64,000 nucleotides of DNA. Origin: Eretmocerus hayati. Taxonomy: Eukaryota > Arthropoda > Insecta > Hymenoptera > Aphelinidae. Below the pieces are notes generated by a model. The model saw nothing but the letters and a program-made list of their open reading frames with translations, was not told the origin of the DNA and ran no database searches. This document shows, in pieces, positions 1-12,372 of the stretch. The position numbers and the translations under genes were made by a program. The stretch's first letter is position 1. The number at the start of each line of letters is the position of its first letter. The stretch is from assembly GCA_029851415.1 (NCBI GenBank), contig CM056742.1, positions 78,172,748 to 78,236,747 on the forward strand, given 5' to 3'.

Positions 1-3000
1 GGTGCCTGAATTTTTCGCAGCCACTCCGTCGGATGCCGACACCCCCAAATCGGGGGTTGAAATTCGGGATTTTTTTTAGAAGAGGCCAGGAGGCTCTGTT
101 CCGAAATTTCTCGATCGGGATCGCTCTTTTGTGACGAGAGAAGGTGCCTGAATTTTTTGCAGCCCCCACGGTGAATGCCGACAACCCCAAATCGGATGTT
201 GAAATTCGGGAATTTTTGTAGAACAGGCCAGGAGGCTCTGTTCCAAAATTTCTCGATCGGGATCGCTTTCTTATATCGAAAGAAGGTGCCTGAATTTTTT
301 GCAGCCCCCCCGGTGGATGCCGACACCCCCAAATCGGGGTTGAAATTCGGGAATTTTTTTAGAAGAGGCCAGGAGGCTCTGTTCCGAAATTTCTCGATCG
401 GGATCGCTCTTTTGTGACGAGAGAAGGTGCCTGAATTTTTTGCAGCCCCCCCGGTGAATGCCGACACCCCCAAATCGGATGTTGAAATTCGGGAATTCTT
501 GTAGAACAGGCCAGGAGGCTCTGTTCCGAAATTTCTCGATCGGGATCGCTTTCTTATAACGGAAGAAGGTGCCTGAATTTTTCGCAGCCCCCCCGGTGGA
601 TGCCGACACCCCCAAATCGGGGTTGAATTCGGGAATTTTTCTAGAAGAGGCCAGGAGGCTCTGTTCCAAAATTTCTCGATCGGGATCGCTCTTTTGTGAC
701 GAGAGAAGGTGCCTGAAGTTTCTGCAGCCCCCCCGGTGAACGCCGACAGCCCCAAATCGGGGGTTGAAATTCGGGAATTTTTTCAGAAGAGGCCAGGAGG
801 CTCTGTTCCGAAATTTCTCGTTCGGGATCGCTCTTTTGTGACGAGAGAAGGTGCCTGAATTTTTTGCAGCCCCCCCGGTGGATGCCGACACCCCCAAATC
901 GGATGTTGAAATTCGGGAATTTTTGTAGAAGAGGCCAGGAGGCTCTGTTCCAGAATTTCTCGATCGGGATCGCTTTCTTATAACGGAAGAAAGTGCCTGA
1001 ATTTTTCGCAGCCCCCCCGGTGGATGCCGACACCCCCAAATCGGGGTTGGAATTCGGGAATTTTTTTGAAGAGGCCAGGAGGCTCTGTTCCAAAATTTCT
1101 TGATCGGGATCGCTCTTTTGTGACGACAGAAGGTGCCTGGATTTTTTGCAGCCCCCCCGGTGAATGCCGACACCCCCAAATCGGGGGTTGAAATTCGCGA
1201 TTTTTTCTAGAAGAGGCCAGGAGGCTCTGTTCCAAAATTTCTCGATCGGGATCGCTTTTTTGTGACAAGAGAAGGTGCCTGAATTTTTTGCAGCCCCCCC
1301 CTCCCGGTGAATGCCGACACCCCCAAATCGGGGGTTGAAAATCGGGATTTTTTTTAGAAGAGGCCAGGAGGCTCTGGTCCAAAATTTCTTGATTGGGATC
1401 GCTTTCTTGTGACGCAAGGAGGTGCCTGATTTTTTTGCAGCCCCCCCGTCGCATGCCGACACCCCCACATCGGGGGTTGAAATTCGGGAATTCTCTTAGA
1501 AGAGGCCAGGAGGCTCTGTTCCAAAATTTATCGATTGGGATCGCTTTTTTGAGACGGAAGAAGGTGCCTGGATTCTTTTCAGCCACCCCCCCCCCCCCCC
1601 GGTGAATGCCGACACCCCCACATCGGATGTTGGAACTCGGGAATTTTTTTAGAACAGGCCAGGAGGCTCTGTTCCAAAATTTCTCGATCGGGATCGCTCT
1701 TTTGTGACGAGAGAAGGTGCCTGAAGTTTTCGCAGCCCCCTCCCCCCCGGTAGATGCCGACAGCCCCAAATCGGGGGTTGAAATTCGGGAATTTTTTTAG
1801 AAGAGGCCAGGAGGCTCTATTCCGAAATTTCTCGTTCGGGATCGCTCTTTTGTGACGAGAGAAGGTGCCTGAATTTTTTGCAGCCCCCCCGGTGAATGCC
1901 GACACCCCCAGATCGGATGTTGAAATTCGGGAATTTTTGTAGAACAGGCCAGGAGGCTCTGTTCCAAAATTTCTCGATCGGGATCGCTTTCTTATAACGA
2001 AAGAAAGTGCCTGAATTTTTCGCAGCCCCCCCGGTGGATGCCGACACCCCCAAATCGGGGTTGGAATTCGGGAATTTTTTTAGAAGAGGCCAGGAGGCTC
2101 TGTTCCAAAATTTCTTGATTGCGAACGCTTCCTTGCGACGAAAGAAGGTGCCTGAATTTTTTGCAGCCCCCCCCCCCCCGGTGAAAGCCGACACCCCTAA
2201 ATCGGGGGTTGAAATTCGGGAATCTTTTCAAGAACAGGCTAGGAGGCTCTGTTCCAAGATTTCTCGATTGGGATCGCTTCTTTGTGACGAAAGAAGGTGC
2301 CTGAATTCTTTTCAGCCTCCCGCCCCCCACGGTGAATGCCGACACCCCCAAATCGGATGTTGGATTTCGGGAATTTCCTTAGAACAGGCCAGGAGGCTCT
2401 GTTCCAAAATTTCTTGATTGGGATCGCTTCCTTGTGACGAGAGAGGGTGCCTGAACTGTTTCCAGCCCCCCCCCCCCCCGGTGAAAGCCGACACCCCTAA
2501 ATCGGGGGTTGAAATTCGGGAATTTTTTTAAGAACAGGCCAGGAGGCTCTGTTCCAAAATTTCTCGATTGTGATCGCTTTTTTGTGACGAAAGAAGGTGC
2601 CTGAATTCTTTATAGCCCTCCCTCCCCCGGTGAATGCCGACACCCCCAAATCAGATGTTGGATATCGGGAATTTTTTTAGAACAGGCCTGGAGGCTCTTA
2701 TCCAAAATTTCTTGATTGGGATCGCTTTCTTGTGAAGAAAGAAGGTGCCTGAATTTTTTGCAGCCCCCCCGGTAGATGCCGACACCCCCAAATCGAGGGT
2801 TGAGATTCGAGACATTGTTTAGAAGAGGCCAGGAGGCTCTGTTCTAAAATTTCTCGATCGGGATCGCTTTTTCGTGACGAGAGAGGGTGCCTGAATTTTT
2901 TGCAGCCCCCCCGGTGAATGCCGACACCCCCAAATCGGGGGTTGAAATTCGGGTATTTCCCAGAAGATGCCAGGAGGCTCTGTTCCAAAATTTCTCGATT

Positions 3001-5128
3001 GGGATCGCTTTTTCGTGACGAGAGAAGGTGCCTGAATTTTTGCAGCCGCCCCGACGAATGCCGCCCCCCCCCCAAATCGGATGTTGAAATTCGGGAATTT
3101 TTTTAAGAACGGGCCAGGAGGCTCTGTTCCAGAAATTCTCCATTGGGATCGCTTTCTTGTAACGAAAGAAGGTGCCTGAATTTTTTGCAGCCCCCCCCCC
3201 CCCCGGTGAATGCCGACGTCCCCAAATCGGGGGTTGAAATTCGGGAATTTTTTGAGAACAGGCCAGGAGGTTCTGTTCCAAAATTCCTCGATTGGGATCG
3301 CTTTCTCGTGACGAGAAAGGGTGCCTGAATTTTTTTCAGCCCCCCCCCCCAGCCCGGTGAATGCCGACACCCCCACATCGGGGGTTGGAATTCGGGAATT
3401 CTCTCAGAGGCCAGCAGGCTCTGTTCCATAATTCCTCGATCGGATCCGCTTTTTTGTGACCAGAGAAGGTGCCTGAATTTTTCGCAGCCACTCCGTCGGA
3501 TGCCGACACCCCCAAATCGGGGGTTGAAATTCGGGATTTTTTTTAGAAGAGGCCAGGAGGCTCTGTTCCGAAATTTCTCGATCGGGATCGCTCTTTTGTG
3601 ACGAGAGAAGGTGCCTGAATTTTTTGCAGCCCCCACGGTGAATGCCGACAACCCCAAATCGGATAATGAAATTCGGGAATTTTTGTAGAACAGGGCAGGA
3701 GGCTCTGTTCCAAAATTTCTCGATCGGGATCGCTTTTTTATATCGAAAGAAGGTGCCTGAATTTTTTGCAGCCCCCCCGGTGGATGCCGACACCCCCAAA
3801 TCGGGGTTGAAATTCGGGAATTTTTTTAGAAGAGGCCAGGAGGCTCTGTTCCGAAATTTTTCGATCGGGATCGCTCTTTTGTGACGAGAGAAGGTGCCTG
3901 AATTTTTTGCAGCCCCCCCGGTGAATGCCGACACCCCCAAATCGGATGTTGAAATTCGGGAATTCTTGTAGAACAGGCCAGGAGGCTCTGTTCCGAAATT
4001 TCTCGATCGGGATCGCTTTCTTATAACGGAAGAAGGTGCCTGAATTTTTCGCAGCCCCCCCGGTGGATGCCGACACCCCCAAATCGGGGTTGAATTCGGG
4101 AATTTTTTTAGAAGAGGCCAGGAGGCTCTGTTCCAAAATTTCTCGATCGGGATCGCTCTTTTGTGACGAGAGAAGGTGCCTGAAGTTTCTGCAGCCCCCC
4201 CGGTAAACGCCGACAGCCCCAAATCGGGGGTTGAAATTCGGGAATTTTTTCAGAAGAGGCCAGGAGGCTCTGTTCCGAAATTTCTCGTTCGGGATCGCTC
4301 TTTTGTGACGAGAGAAGGTGCCTGAATTTTTTGCAGCCCCCCCGGTGGATGCCGACACCCCCAAATCGGATGTTGAAATTCGGGAATTTTTGTAGAAGAG
4401 GCCAGGAGGCTCTGTTCCAGAAATTCTCGATCGGGATCGCTTTCTTATAACGAAAGAAAGTGCCTGAATTTTTCGCAGCCCCCCCGGTGGATGCCGACAC
4501 CCCCAAATCGGGGTTGGAATTCGGGAATTTTTTTGAAGAGGCCAGGAGGCTCTGTTCCAAAATTTCTTGATCGGGATCGCTCTTTTGTGACGACAGAAGG
4601 TGCCTGGATTTTTTGCAGCCCCCCCGGTGAATGCCGACACCCCCAAATCGGGGGTTGAATTTCGCGATTTTTTCTAGAAGAGGCCAGGAGGCTCTGTTCC
4701 AAAATTTCTCGATCGGGATCGCTTTTTTGTGACAAGAGAAGGTGCCTGAATTTTTTGCAGCCCCCCCCCTCCCGGTGAATGCCGACACCCCCAAATCGGG
4801 GGTTGAAAATCGGGATTTTTTTTAGAAGAGGCCAGGAGGCTCTGGTCCAAAATTTCTTGATTGGGATCGCTTTCTTGTGACGCAAGGAGGTGCCTGATTT
4901 TTTTGCAGCCCCCCCGGTGCATGCCGACACCCCCACATCGGGGGTTGAAATTCGGGAATTCTCTTAGAAGAGGCCAGGAGGCTCTGTTCCAAAATTTATC
5001 GATTGGGATCGCTTTTTTGAGACGGAAGAAGGTGCCTGGATTCTTTTCAGCCCCCCCCCCCCCCCGGTGAATGCCGACACCCCCACATCGGATGTTGGAA
5101 CTCGGGAATTTTTTTAGAACAGGCCAGG
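1..5128 (-). repeat. Higher-order duplication in left array, period 3467 bp
   Basis: The sequence beginning at base 1 recurs from base 3468 with the same order of variant monomers; for example the rare CCACTCCGTCGGATGCC variant is near 20 and near 3487. The match continues to about 1660 in the first copy and 5128 in the second, with only scattered substitutions and small C-run changes (spacing becomes 3468 after about 1393). The period equals about 24 monomers. This indicates recent duplication by unequal exchange or a similar process. Confidence 0.88.
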
Positions 5129-6565
5129 AGGCTCTGTTCCGAAATTTCTTGATTGGGATCGCTTTCTTGTGACGGAAGAAGGTGCCTGAATTTTTTGCAG
5201 CCCCCCCGGTGGATGCCGACACCCCCAAATCGGGGGTTCAAATTCGGGAATTTTTTCAGACCAGGCTAGGAGGCTCTGATCCAAAGTTGCTCCTTCGGGA
5301 TCGCTTCCTTAAGACGAAAGAAGGTGCCTGAATTCTTCGCAGCCCCCCCCCCTTGTGAATGCCGACACCCCCAAATCGGGGGTTGAAATTCGGGAATCTT
5401 TGTAGAACAGGCCAGGAGGCACTGTTCCCCAATTTCTCGATCGGGATCACTTATTCGTGACGAGAGAGGGTGCCTGAATTTTTTGCAGCCCCCCCCCCCC
5501 GGTGAATGCCGACACCCCCAAATCGGGGGTTCAAATTCGGGATTTTTCTTAGAAGAGGCCAGGAGGCTCTGTTCCAAAATTTCTCGATCGGGATCGCTTT
5601 TTTGTGACAAGAGAAGGTGCCTGAATTTCTTGCAGCCCCCCCGGTGGATGCCGACACCCCCAAATCGGGGGTTGAAATTCGGGAATTTTTTTAGAACAGG
5701 CCAGGTGGCTCTGTCCCAAAATTCCTCGAATGGGATTGCTTCCTTGTGACGAAAGGGGGTGCTTGAATATTTGCAGCCCCCCCCCCCCCCGGTGAATGCC
5801 AACACCCCCAAATCGGTGGTTGAAATTCGGGAATTTTTGTAGAACAGGCCAGGAGGCTCTGTTCCAAAATTTATTGATTGCGATCGCTTTTTTGAGACGG
5901 AAGAAGGTGCCTGCATTCTTTTCAGCCACCCCCCCCCCCCGGTGAATGCCGACACCCCCACATCGGATGTTGGAATTCGGGAATTTTTTTAGAACAGGCC
6001 AGGAGGCTCTGTTCCAAAATTTACCGATTGGGATCGCTTTTTTGAGACGGAAGAAGGTGCCTGAATTTTTCGCAGCCCCCCCCCTTGTGAATGCCGACAC
6101 CCCCAAATCGGGGGTTGAAATTCGGCAATTTTTGTAGAACAGGCCAGGAGGCACTGTTCCAAAATTTCTCGATCGGGATCACTTATTCGTGACGAGAGAG
6201 GGTGCCTGAATTTTTCGCAGCCCCCCCCCCCCCTTGTGAATGCCGACACCCCCAAATCGGGGGTTGAAATTCGGCAATTTTTGTAGAACAGGCCAGGAGG
6301 CACTGTTCCAAAATTTCTCGATCGGGATCACTTATTCGTGACGAGAGAGGGTGCCTGAATTTTTTGCAGCCCCCCTGGTTGATGCCGACACCCCCAAATC
6401 GGGGGTTGAAATTCGGGAATTTTTTTAGAACAGGCCAGGTGGCTCTGTCCCAAAATTCCTCGAATGGGATTGCTTCCTTGTGACGAAAGAAGGTGCTCGA
6501 ATTTTTCGCAGCCCCCCCCCCCCCCCCGGTGAATGCCAACACCCCCAAATCGAGGGTTGAAATTT
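1..6565 (-). repeat. Left satellite array, ~143-bp tandem monomers (about 46 copies)
   Basis: Head-to-tail repeats of about 142-145 bp fill this stretch, with no spacers. Each monomer contains CCCCCAAATCGGGGG, the segment GGCCAGGAGGCTCTGTTCC, and a C-run of 5 to about 16 bases before GGTGAATGCCGACA. The orientation is the reverse complement of the array at 37378-64000. Copies near 5.2-6.5 kb, next to the unique island, are more variable and have longer C-runs. Long open frames on both strands cross the array, but they read consecutive monomers in successive frames and show no protein-family features, so they are not called genes. The array starts before base 1 and decays at about 6565. Function is unknown; a centromeric or pericentromeric satellite is plausible but not shown. 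Confidence 0.97.
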
Positions 6566-7597
6566 GAAATTCTTGCCGTAGCATCCGTGTCCTTCTATCT
6601 TCAAGTCCCACCTGAGTTGTACTTTACATGGGATTACCCGACGCCATCCGATCTATCTTACGAACTACCAGATGCTTCCTTCCAGGATCTCACGCTGGTA
6701 CACCGTGAGAACCCCCGCCCCCCCCTAGGAGCTTCATTCCTCGATCCTTTTCTACCAATTGTTATGTCGTTCTAGAGTAACGATACATGGCCAATTCGGG
6801 GACTTGCTTTGCAATCAAAGGTGTCGACGTCGCTCTGGTAGTAATGTCCGTTGTTTATGTAGTAGCGACGCAGTTCGACCATATCAGTGCTCCCAGACAT
6901 GTAGAAATGGCGAGAGTGACTTCGGTTGCCGAGTGTGGATTTCCTTCCCGTGTACGGGAAACTCCTAAACTGTGTCCCTTGTTACAAAAATACGTATCCC
7001 GGCAGCCCACCGCCGATGGAGTTAGCATGAGTCATGAGCATCAAATAGGGAAGATTTCCACACAACCCAAGAGGTACTACCCTCAGGCAATCATAATACG
7101 GGCCATGGGCTGATGCATCAGCCCACCACAGGGGTAGTCAGCTTCCAGGTATCCCTCCCTGACTTTTGGTCAGCGATGAGTGTAACTGCTCCCGCAACAT
7201 CGAATATTATATCATCACTGTATTCTAGGAAAGCCCAATGCAAGACGTGTGGAAGAAATTATGAGCATCATCTGTGATCGTAGGGTATCATCTTTTTTTC
7301 TTTCCCTCCAGAAGCCCTCACATTCATGACGTACCACTCTAAACTGTGTATTCAAATACCAGCGAGGATTCAGTACGTTTCTTTGCACGTTTGAACATGT
7401 GAAATGCGAAATGGGGTTCCCGCCCCGAGAATGGAAACGGATTACTCTCAACGATTCTGCATGTGAGGGCGAGTCCATAGACTGTAAAAATATTTTTTGT
7501 TATTCTGTGCGCAAAAATGGCCATTTTGACGCAAGTGTGCGTGTGCAAATAGCAAATTTGCTCATTATTCCGACACAGCTGTGTGCACATAATTTTT
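6566..7597. other. Start of the non-satellite island, no gene recognised
   Basis: The satellite ends abruptly after a last degenerate monomer. The DNA that follows has ordinary mixed composition. Only short open frames (about 110 codons or fewer) are present and none shows a recognisable domain, signal peptide or conserved motif. I see no rRNA, complete tRNA or transposon terminus here. Confidence 0.6.
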
Positions 7598-7720
7598 CAC
7601 GCAGTGCGCAAATGAGGCATCAGTGCGCAAATACTCGTTTGCGCACTGCGTAAACGAAGAACAGTGTGCAAATGAGGCATTTGCGCACTGTGCAAATTTC
7701 GTTCGCGCACTGGTCTTGAG
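7598..7720. repeat. Cluster of TTTGCGCAC / GTGCGCAAA inverted motifs
   Basis: Within about 120 bp the octamer-like motif GTGCGCAAA and its reverse complement occur repeatedly (for example GTGCGCAAATGAGGC, GTTTGCGCACTGCG, ATTTGCGCACTG), separated by 10-20 bases. Alternating orientation gives several overlapping hairpins. The same motif family recurs at 8287-8490 and, as TTACGCAC, at 22135-22521, so this is a dispersed non-coding repeat family rather than a single-copy site. Confidence 0.6.
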
Positions 7721-7897
7721 TTGTTCTCTGATCACTCTATACCATCATCTATCTATATATCATCATCATACATAATTGTGAAGAATATCTAACTTCGATC
7801 TTTCGAGCACCAGCGACAGTTTTGAGCAACGTGAAAACATACTATATGGGCGATAGAGTTTTTTCTGATACATTTCTCAGAATTTTTTTTCAGTCGA

Positions 7898-7936
7898 GGG
7901 GCTCCGCCCCCTGCACCCCCGCCGGGGCTCCGCCCC
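7898..7936. repeat. Paired GC-rich palindromes GGGGCTCCGCCCC
   Basis: GGGGCTCCGCCCC occurs at 7898-7910 and again at 7924-7936; each is a 5-bp stem with a TCC centre. They form a small island of extreme GC content in AT-rich DNA. I infer the end of a degenerate mobile element or a repeat core, with no functional assignment. The surrounding minus-strand open frame (152 codons) is judged spurious. Confidence 0.5.
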
Positions 7937-8286
7937 TGGACCCCCTCTTCAGCCCTCCTGTGACCCCGTCATGCCATGTTCCTCTGGATGCTTGAGATGC
8001 ATTGATCATTCGTTGTAGGTGATGCTTTGGCCACTCCTCGCTACTGTCAAAATTTTTCAGAAAGTCGTCATGGATCCCAAGTAGTTCAAACGAAAATGGT
8101 TCATAATTTGTTTGAGAAGGAAAAAGGACTCGGAAAGTTCCTACACGCCAATGCGAAAAAGGAACAAAGTCCGTCAACTCTCGAGACGACACCCAAGTCT
8201 CACAGCATCCCCTGATTTTTTTTATGTGTTTTAGGAGGCGGGTTACATTCTTGCTCACAGAAATAACAAAAAATATCGTAAGCAAC

Positions 8287-8490
8287 TCAGGCGCTGACAT
8301 TTGCGCACTCGTCCCCGCAACTCGTGTCCAAACGTTCCATTTGCGCACAGTTTCGTCGTTTACGCAGTGCGCAAATCAGCCATTCGCACACTGCGTAAAC
8401 GATGAAACTGTGCGTAAATGAGGCGTTTGCACACTCGTTGCGGTGACTCGTGCGCAAATATCTGTTGGTGCCCTTGTTGCTTAATATACT
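8287..8490. repeat. Hairpin repeat with 38-bp arms (TTTGCGCAC family)
   Basis: Bases 8339-8376 and 8382-8419 form a near-perfect inverted repeat: 38-base arms with a 5-base loop (CAGCC) and about four mismatches. Flanking copies of the TTTGCGCAC motif lie on both sides. The right end (CCCTTGTTGCTTAATATACTAT, near 8468-8490) resembles the sequence at 22498-22520, identifying a shared terminus for two members of one repeat family. Confidence 0.65.
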
Positions 8491-11089
8491 ATTTATAAAG
8501 ACAAACCGTGATAGAGAGATGACTGCAAACACATGGGTTCTTTGAGAGCTATCCAAAGTTTGTATTCGTATACAGTTTCGTGGTTTGTATTCTCGACGAG
8601 ACATTTTGAGATGAAGTCCTCTTCGTCCCACGCTGCCCTCCGATCAGTCAAGAGATTGTCAGATTTGAACATTATTTAATTGCGAACTTCTGCTTCATTC
8701 ACATCATGAATCGATAGAGCTGACGGCTATCAAGAATCCACAAGAAATTTAATATGGATGGCATTAACTGCTCACGTCTAGGTACAGTAATCAATCGGGT
8801 GGGACTACCCTGATAAAACTCGAAATGGCGTTAGAAATCCTGACCAGTATCTCAATATATCGTTTCGATGAAGACCTGGTAAAGACAAATATGTGATATT
8901 GATCATTTTCATCAATGGACTTTTTCCTGCAAAAATTTTCATAACATGAGTAACGAAATGCTCCTTGTCCAGTTTCTCTTACACTCCAAGAAGCAGCATT
9001 TGAGTATCATTCCTCAAATGTCTCCCAAAAATATGAATTCATAAAATTTTCGAAACAGGTGTCGAAATCAAGAATTGACAAAACTCACAAGGTGATTAGG
9101 AATCTTTCATTTCGTCACCTGGATCCGATGTCACCTTCTTCTTCCCCCTTCTATTGGGGTGGAGACTAGCATTGGACCTTGCATGTTAATCTTAGTCTCC
9201 ATCACATTACATGCAATGCCGTGTGACCCATCAACGTATTCATAGAACATTAAGGTAGTACTAGCGGTACTCGAATTACCTATCAGAAAATTACGAAAGT
9301 CGGCACAGTGGTACATTAGTGCCTCAAACAGACACAGCTGGAATTTCGGAATTTTTAGGAGCCGCGGAGAAATGTTCTGGACAATTCCGTGAATGCCGAT
9401 TAACACGGCGCCTTATGGGAAATTATCGATACACTAATTTCTAACGATCTGATTTTCACAGGAAAGAGCACACAGATGTGAGAGTACGCAAAAAGTGCAT
9501 AGAAACAAACAGATCAACGGTTAGGATCCTACAAAGAAAGATCTGAGCCAATACGTCACTATTCTTGACAGTTTCGGGGTTAGGTTGTCGTCTGCTGTGT
9601 GCGTTACTATACCTATACAGGCGGGCGGAATCGAGTCAAGCGAAGATCCAATCCGCGCTTGGACTCATCAGTACCGCTAGTACTACGTTAACATATAAAT
9701 CAGTCCATTGCCCGTAGTTCTATATTCAAAGACCAATTTGACTGAACCGTGACACATTTTGTGTGAAAATTTCCCGATGTATCAAAATCTCTTATAATTG
9801 TGTAGACAAATCTATGGTTCCATCTACAAGATGCTCATATTTTCGTCCAAGATTCTCGAGATGGGCTGGTCATAGAAACAGAAGTGGTCATGATTCTCGA
9901 CGGTGCGTTGAGAATTAACATCAATCATGCGTCCCAAGCTGAAAGGAGAAATTAGAGGGGCGAGCATTTCTCGGTCTAATCCATTTTTTGGCCACCTCCG
10001 ATGGCCGAGAAATATTATTCGTACCCATAGGATGAGAGACTGCTCTCCTGCGGGGTCGCCCATCGTCGTCGGGCTCAATTATGGAATGCCTGTGCGCGTT
10101 GGGACTTTGTTTCTCACCCACCTCAATGATCATCATCTGGAACATGGACAAGTATCAGCGCCTATCGTGTTGAATAATTTTGCCAATCATTGGATTTCAA
10201 GTGAGCAGCAGCACAAATCCAAATTCCTGATAAAATCATACCTGACCACAGAATCAGAGAATAATCATGAGGAGGAATGATCGCGGGCCTCATTGCCAGC
10301 AGCCATAACACCGCGAAGGCCCAGCCGCATCCATTCATCCTTCCGTACAGTTACGGTTCACGAGAGGCTTCGAGAACTCATCTTCATTACGGCGGATTCC
10401 AAGAGTGATCACTCCATGTAAGGTATGGGGAAGATGTAATGGCTAAATATGTGGGGACAAATGGTTGCAACTGCGCTCCCTGAAATGTGAATGAAATAGT
10501 CTCATTCAGCCGTTGGTTGTGTCCGGATATCGGACCGAGAATAATCTAGATCTGCGATCTGTGCGATTGAGACTCAACGATCTGATCGTTGATCACATTG
10601 AGCCCATGAAGAACCTACTGACTTCATCAAAGAAGGAGCTACTGAAGTGGAGCAGTGGAACGTTTCAATTCTCCAACGGGACCATAATTCATTCCATTGG
10701 ATACTAAACATACGATGCGCGCTACGCAAGCAACATTTGGTCAAAACTGCGTCACATCTTTGAAAATATACTCGTGATATTCCTGTGGATCTTTGGTGCA
10801 TGATTCCTCAGTTATTACATATCTCCTTGAATCATCGGATTTCTTGGGATCAATTGGTACTCAGATAACGGAGATTGGATCATAATTCGGATAAAGTATT
10901 GAAAGGTGCTGCGATAGCGCCCTGGTGGGAAGTGTGGAAGAGAACTATGAAGTAAAAACAATGAGGTGAGTCCTGAGATCGTGCGATTGATACGAAGTCA
11001 TAGAAGTTCGCTCAACAAAATTGCTGTTCAACCAAATCGTTGTAATTTTCTCTACTACCAAATACCCAGCTAGTATCCTGATGAAAAAA
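8491..11089. other. Intergenic stretch, no gene recognised
   Basis: No open frame longer than about 117 codons occurs and none has a recognisable domain. The only structure I can support is a 17-base inverted pair, GTAGTACTAGCGGTACT near 9256-9272 and its reverse complement near 9670-9686, about 400 bp apart. It may be the remnant of a decayed inverted-repeat element, but the sequence between does not align well. The rest shows no tRNA, rRNA or tandem repeat. Confidence 0.5.
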
Positions 11090-11290
11090 AGACGCCCTGG
11101 GAACGTCTCCTTGATAATATGGCAAGTTTTGTGGACGTCCGAAATTGCGTCAATTTGTTCGCCAGAAAGGCGTACTACTTCCACTCTTTTGACATTTTTT
11201 GTACATGCAAAAAGAACTTCCCAGGGACGTTCCGAATGACACCCAAAAGACGTCCGAAGGTCATCCTGTGGACATGATTTGGACACCTAG
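11090..11290. repeat. Cluster of GACGTCC-like palindromic motifs
   Basis: Related GC-rich motifs recur at irregular spacing: GGGAACGTCTCC, GTGGACGTCCGAAA, CCAGGGACGTTCCGAA, AAGACGTCCGAAGG. Several are near-palindromic around ACGT. The pattern looks like a decayed short interspersed or MITE-type repeat. No coding potential is evident. Confidence 0.35.
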
Positions 11291-11459
11291 GATACTGTTT
11301 ATTGTCCCCATGGGAAAAAGCAAAGAAATACAAAAAAAAATTTTCCGCGCGGTGAGCGAACTTTTTCCAACTTTTGAAACTTCATCAATCATGAAAATTA
11401 ATTACAGTGATTTGATTCAAATAATGTACCGGAAAGAATTATTAATGTTATTACCTGCC

Positions 11460-11528
11460 GCCGCTGGGATTTGAACCTGTCACCTTCGGATTTCCAGTCT
11501 TCGCTATTGTCCACTCGGCCAGAAGCTT
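11460..11528 (-). tRNA. Degenerate tRNA-Ser-like sequence (pseudogene or SINE head)
   Basis: On the minus strand, TGGCCGAGTGG (11521-11511) matches an RNA polymerase III A box of the Ser/Leu tRNA type. GGTTCAAATCC (11477-11467) matches a B box. The 33 bases between them fit tRNA geometry, and CTGGAAA lies where the anticodon loop should be, giving a GGA (Ser) reading. The acceptor, anticodon and T stems pair poorly and no nearby T-run terminator is seen, so a functional tRNA is unlikely. It could be a tRNA pseudogene or the head of a tRNA-derived SINE. Confidence 0.45.
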
Positions 11529-12368
11529 TTGTTACATAAGGGGTCTTTAAATGCCTATTCGAGTCTCGAGCGTAGAGAAAAGTATTATCCCAACTAATTT
11601 AACCATTTCTAATGAGCAATGCATTGCAGAATCAACGAGAGGTCTTGAGTTAGAAAGATGATCATTAAGATTTCATCGTATCTTTTGAAAAAAATAAAAA
11701 TTTCATGTAATGAACCAAAACTCATAGAACTATCTTGGGCATCAGAATTTGACGATTGCAAGGGTAAAATCAAAGGATTGATGGAATAATATGCTATTTC
11801 GATGGTTCAGTAGAAAGAATTTGGACAATTACAATGATGATAATAATGTTCTGGATACACGTGATAGAAAGCGATTCCGGAAGGAGAAAACCTATGGACT
11901 CTTCCTTATCAAAAAATATGAATACATCATCGACACTCTTCGTTGAGGCAAAGTATCCAAAGAGTGAATTCATATTTCCTTTGGACGTACGGTCCAAGGT
12001 AGATTTCAAACCACCGAAACTACGGTGGAAGCACTCCAAGAAGGTCTCAGTCATATCTATTGTATTGAACTAAATTTAATTCATAATCCACCGAAGTGAA
12101 CTATTTCCATGTTCAACTCGATGGCCGACCAGAATATTTCAATTGTATGGACTTATGGAGGGAGCAAGATTGAGGATAACAATTTAGAAAGCTCGTAAGT
12201 ATTCATTCTATCGAGTGAAAGAAGTCATTACAACTGCTTTGGGCAGCTTCGAATTAACGATTGGAGTACTCCGATAATACAGAATGAAGACAGAGATCAT
12301 TTTGCTAAACAACGCAGAAACTTCAAGAGATGTTGTACAATATCAGGCTAGGGAGAAAATACAGCAGT
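11529..12368. other. Left flank of the retrotransposon, no gene recognised
   Basis: No convincing gene. Two small hairpins lie near 11978-12030: one built on CCTTTGGAC and GTCCAAGG, the other on CCACCG-AAACTA-CGGTGG. Short open frames of about 80-86 codons on both strands overlap them and look fortuitous. The stretch ends at the target site of the LTR retrotransposon. Confidence 0.5.
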
Positions 12369-12372
12369 ACGT
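12369..12372. other. Target-site duplication ACGT, left copy
   Basis: ACGT directly precedes the left LTR and recurs directly after the right LTR at 22135-22138. A 4-bp duplication fits Ty3/Gypsy-type integrases. The base next to the left LTR and the base before the right LTR are both T, so the exact boundary could slide by one base, but ACGT with the LTR starting TATGACGG is the most consistent solution. Confidence 0.7.

Noticed and set aside
7890..8348. 152-codon minus-strand frame
   Set aside because: Its end is encoded by the GC-rich palindromes and its start by the TTTGCGCAC hairpin repeat; it shows no family features.
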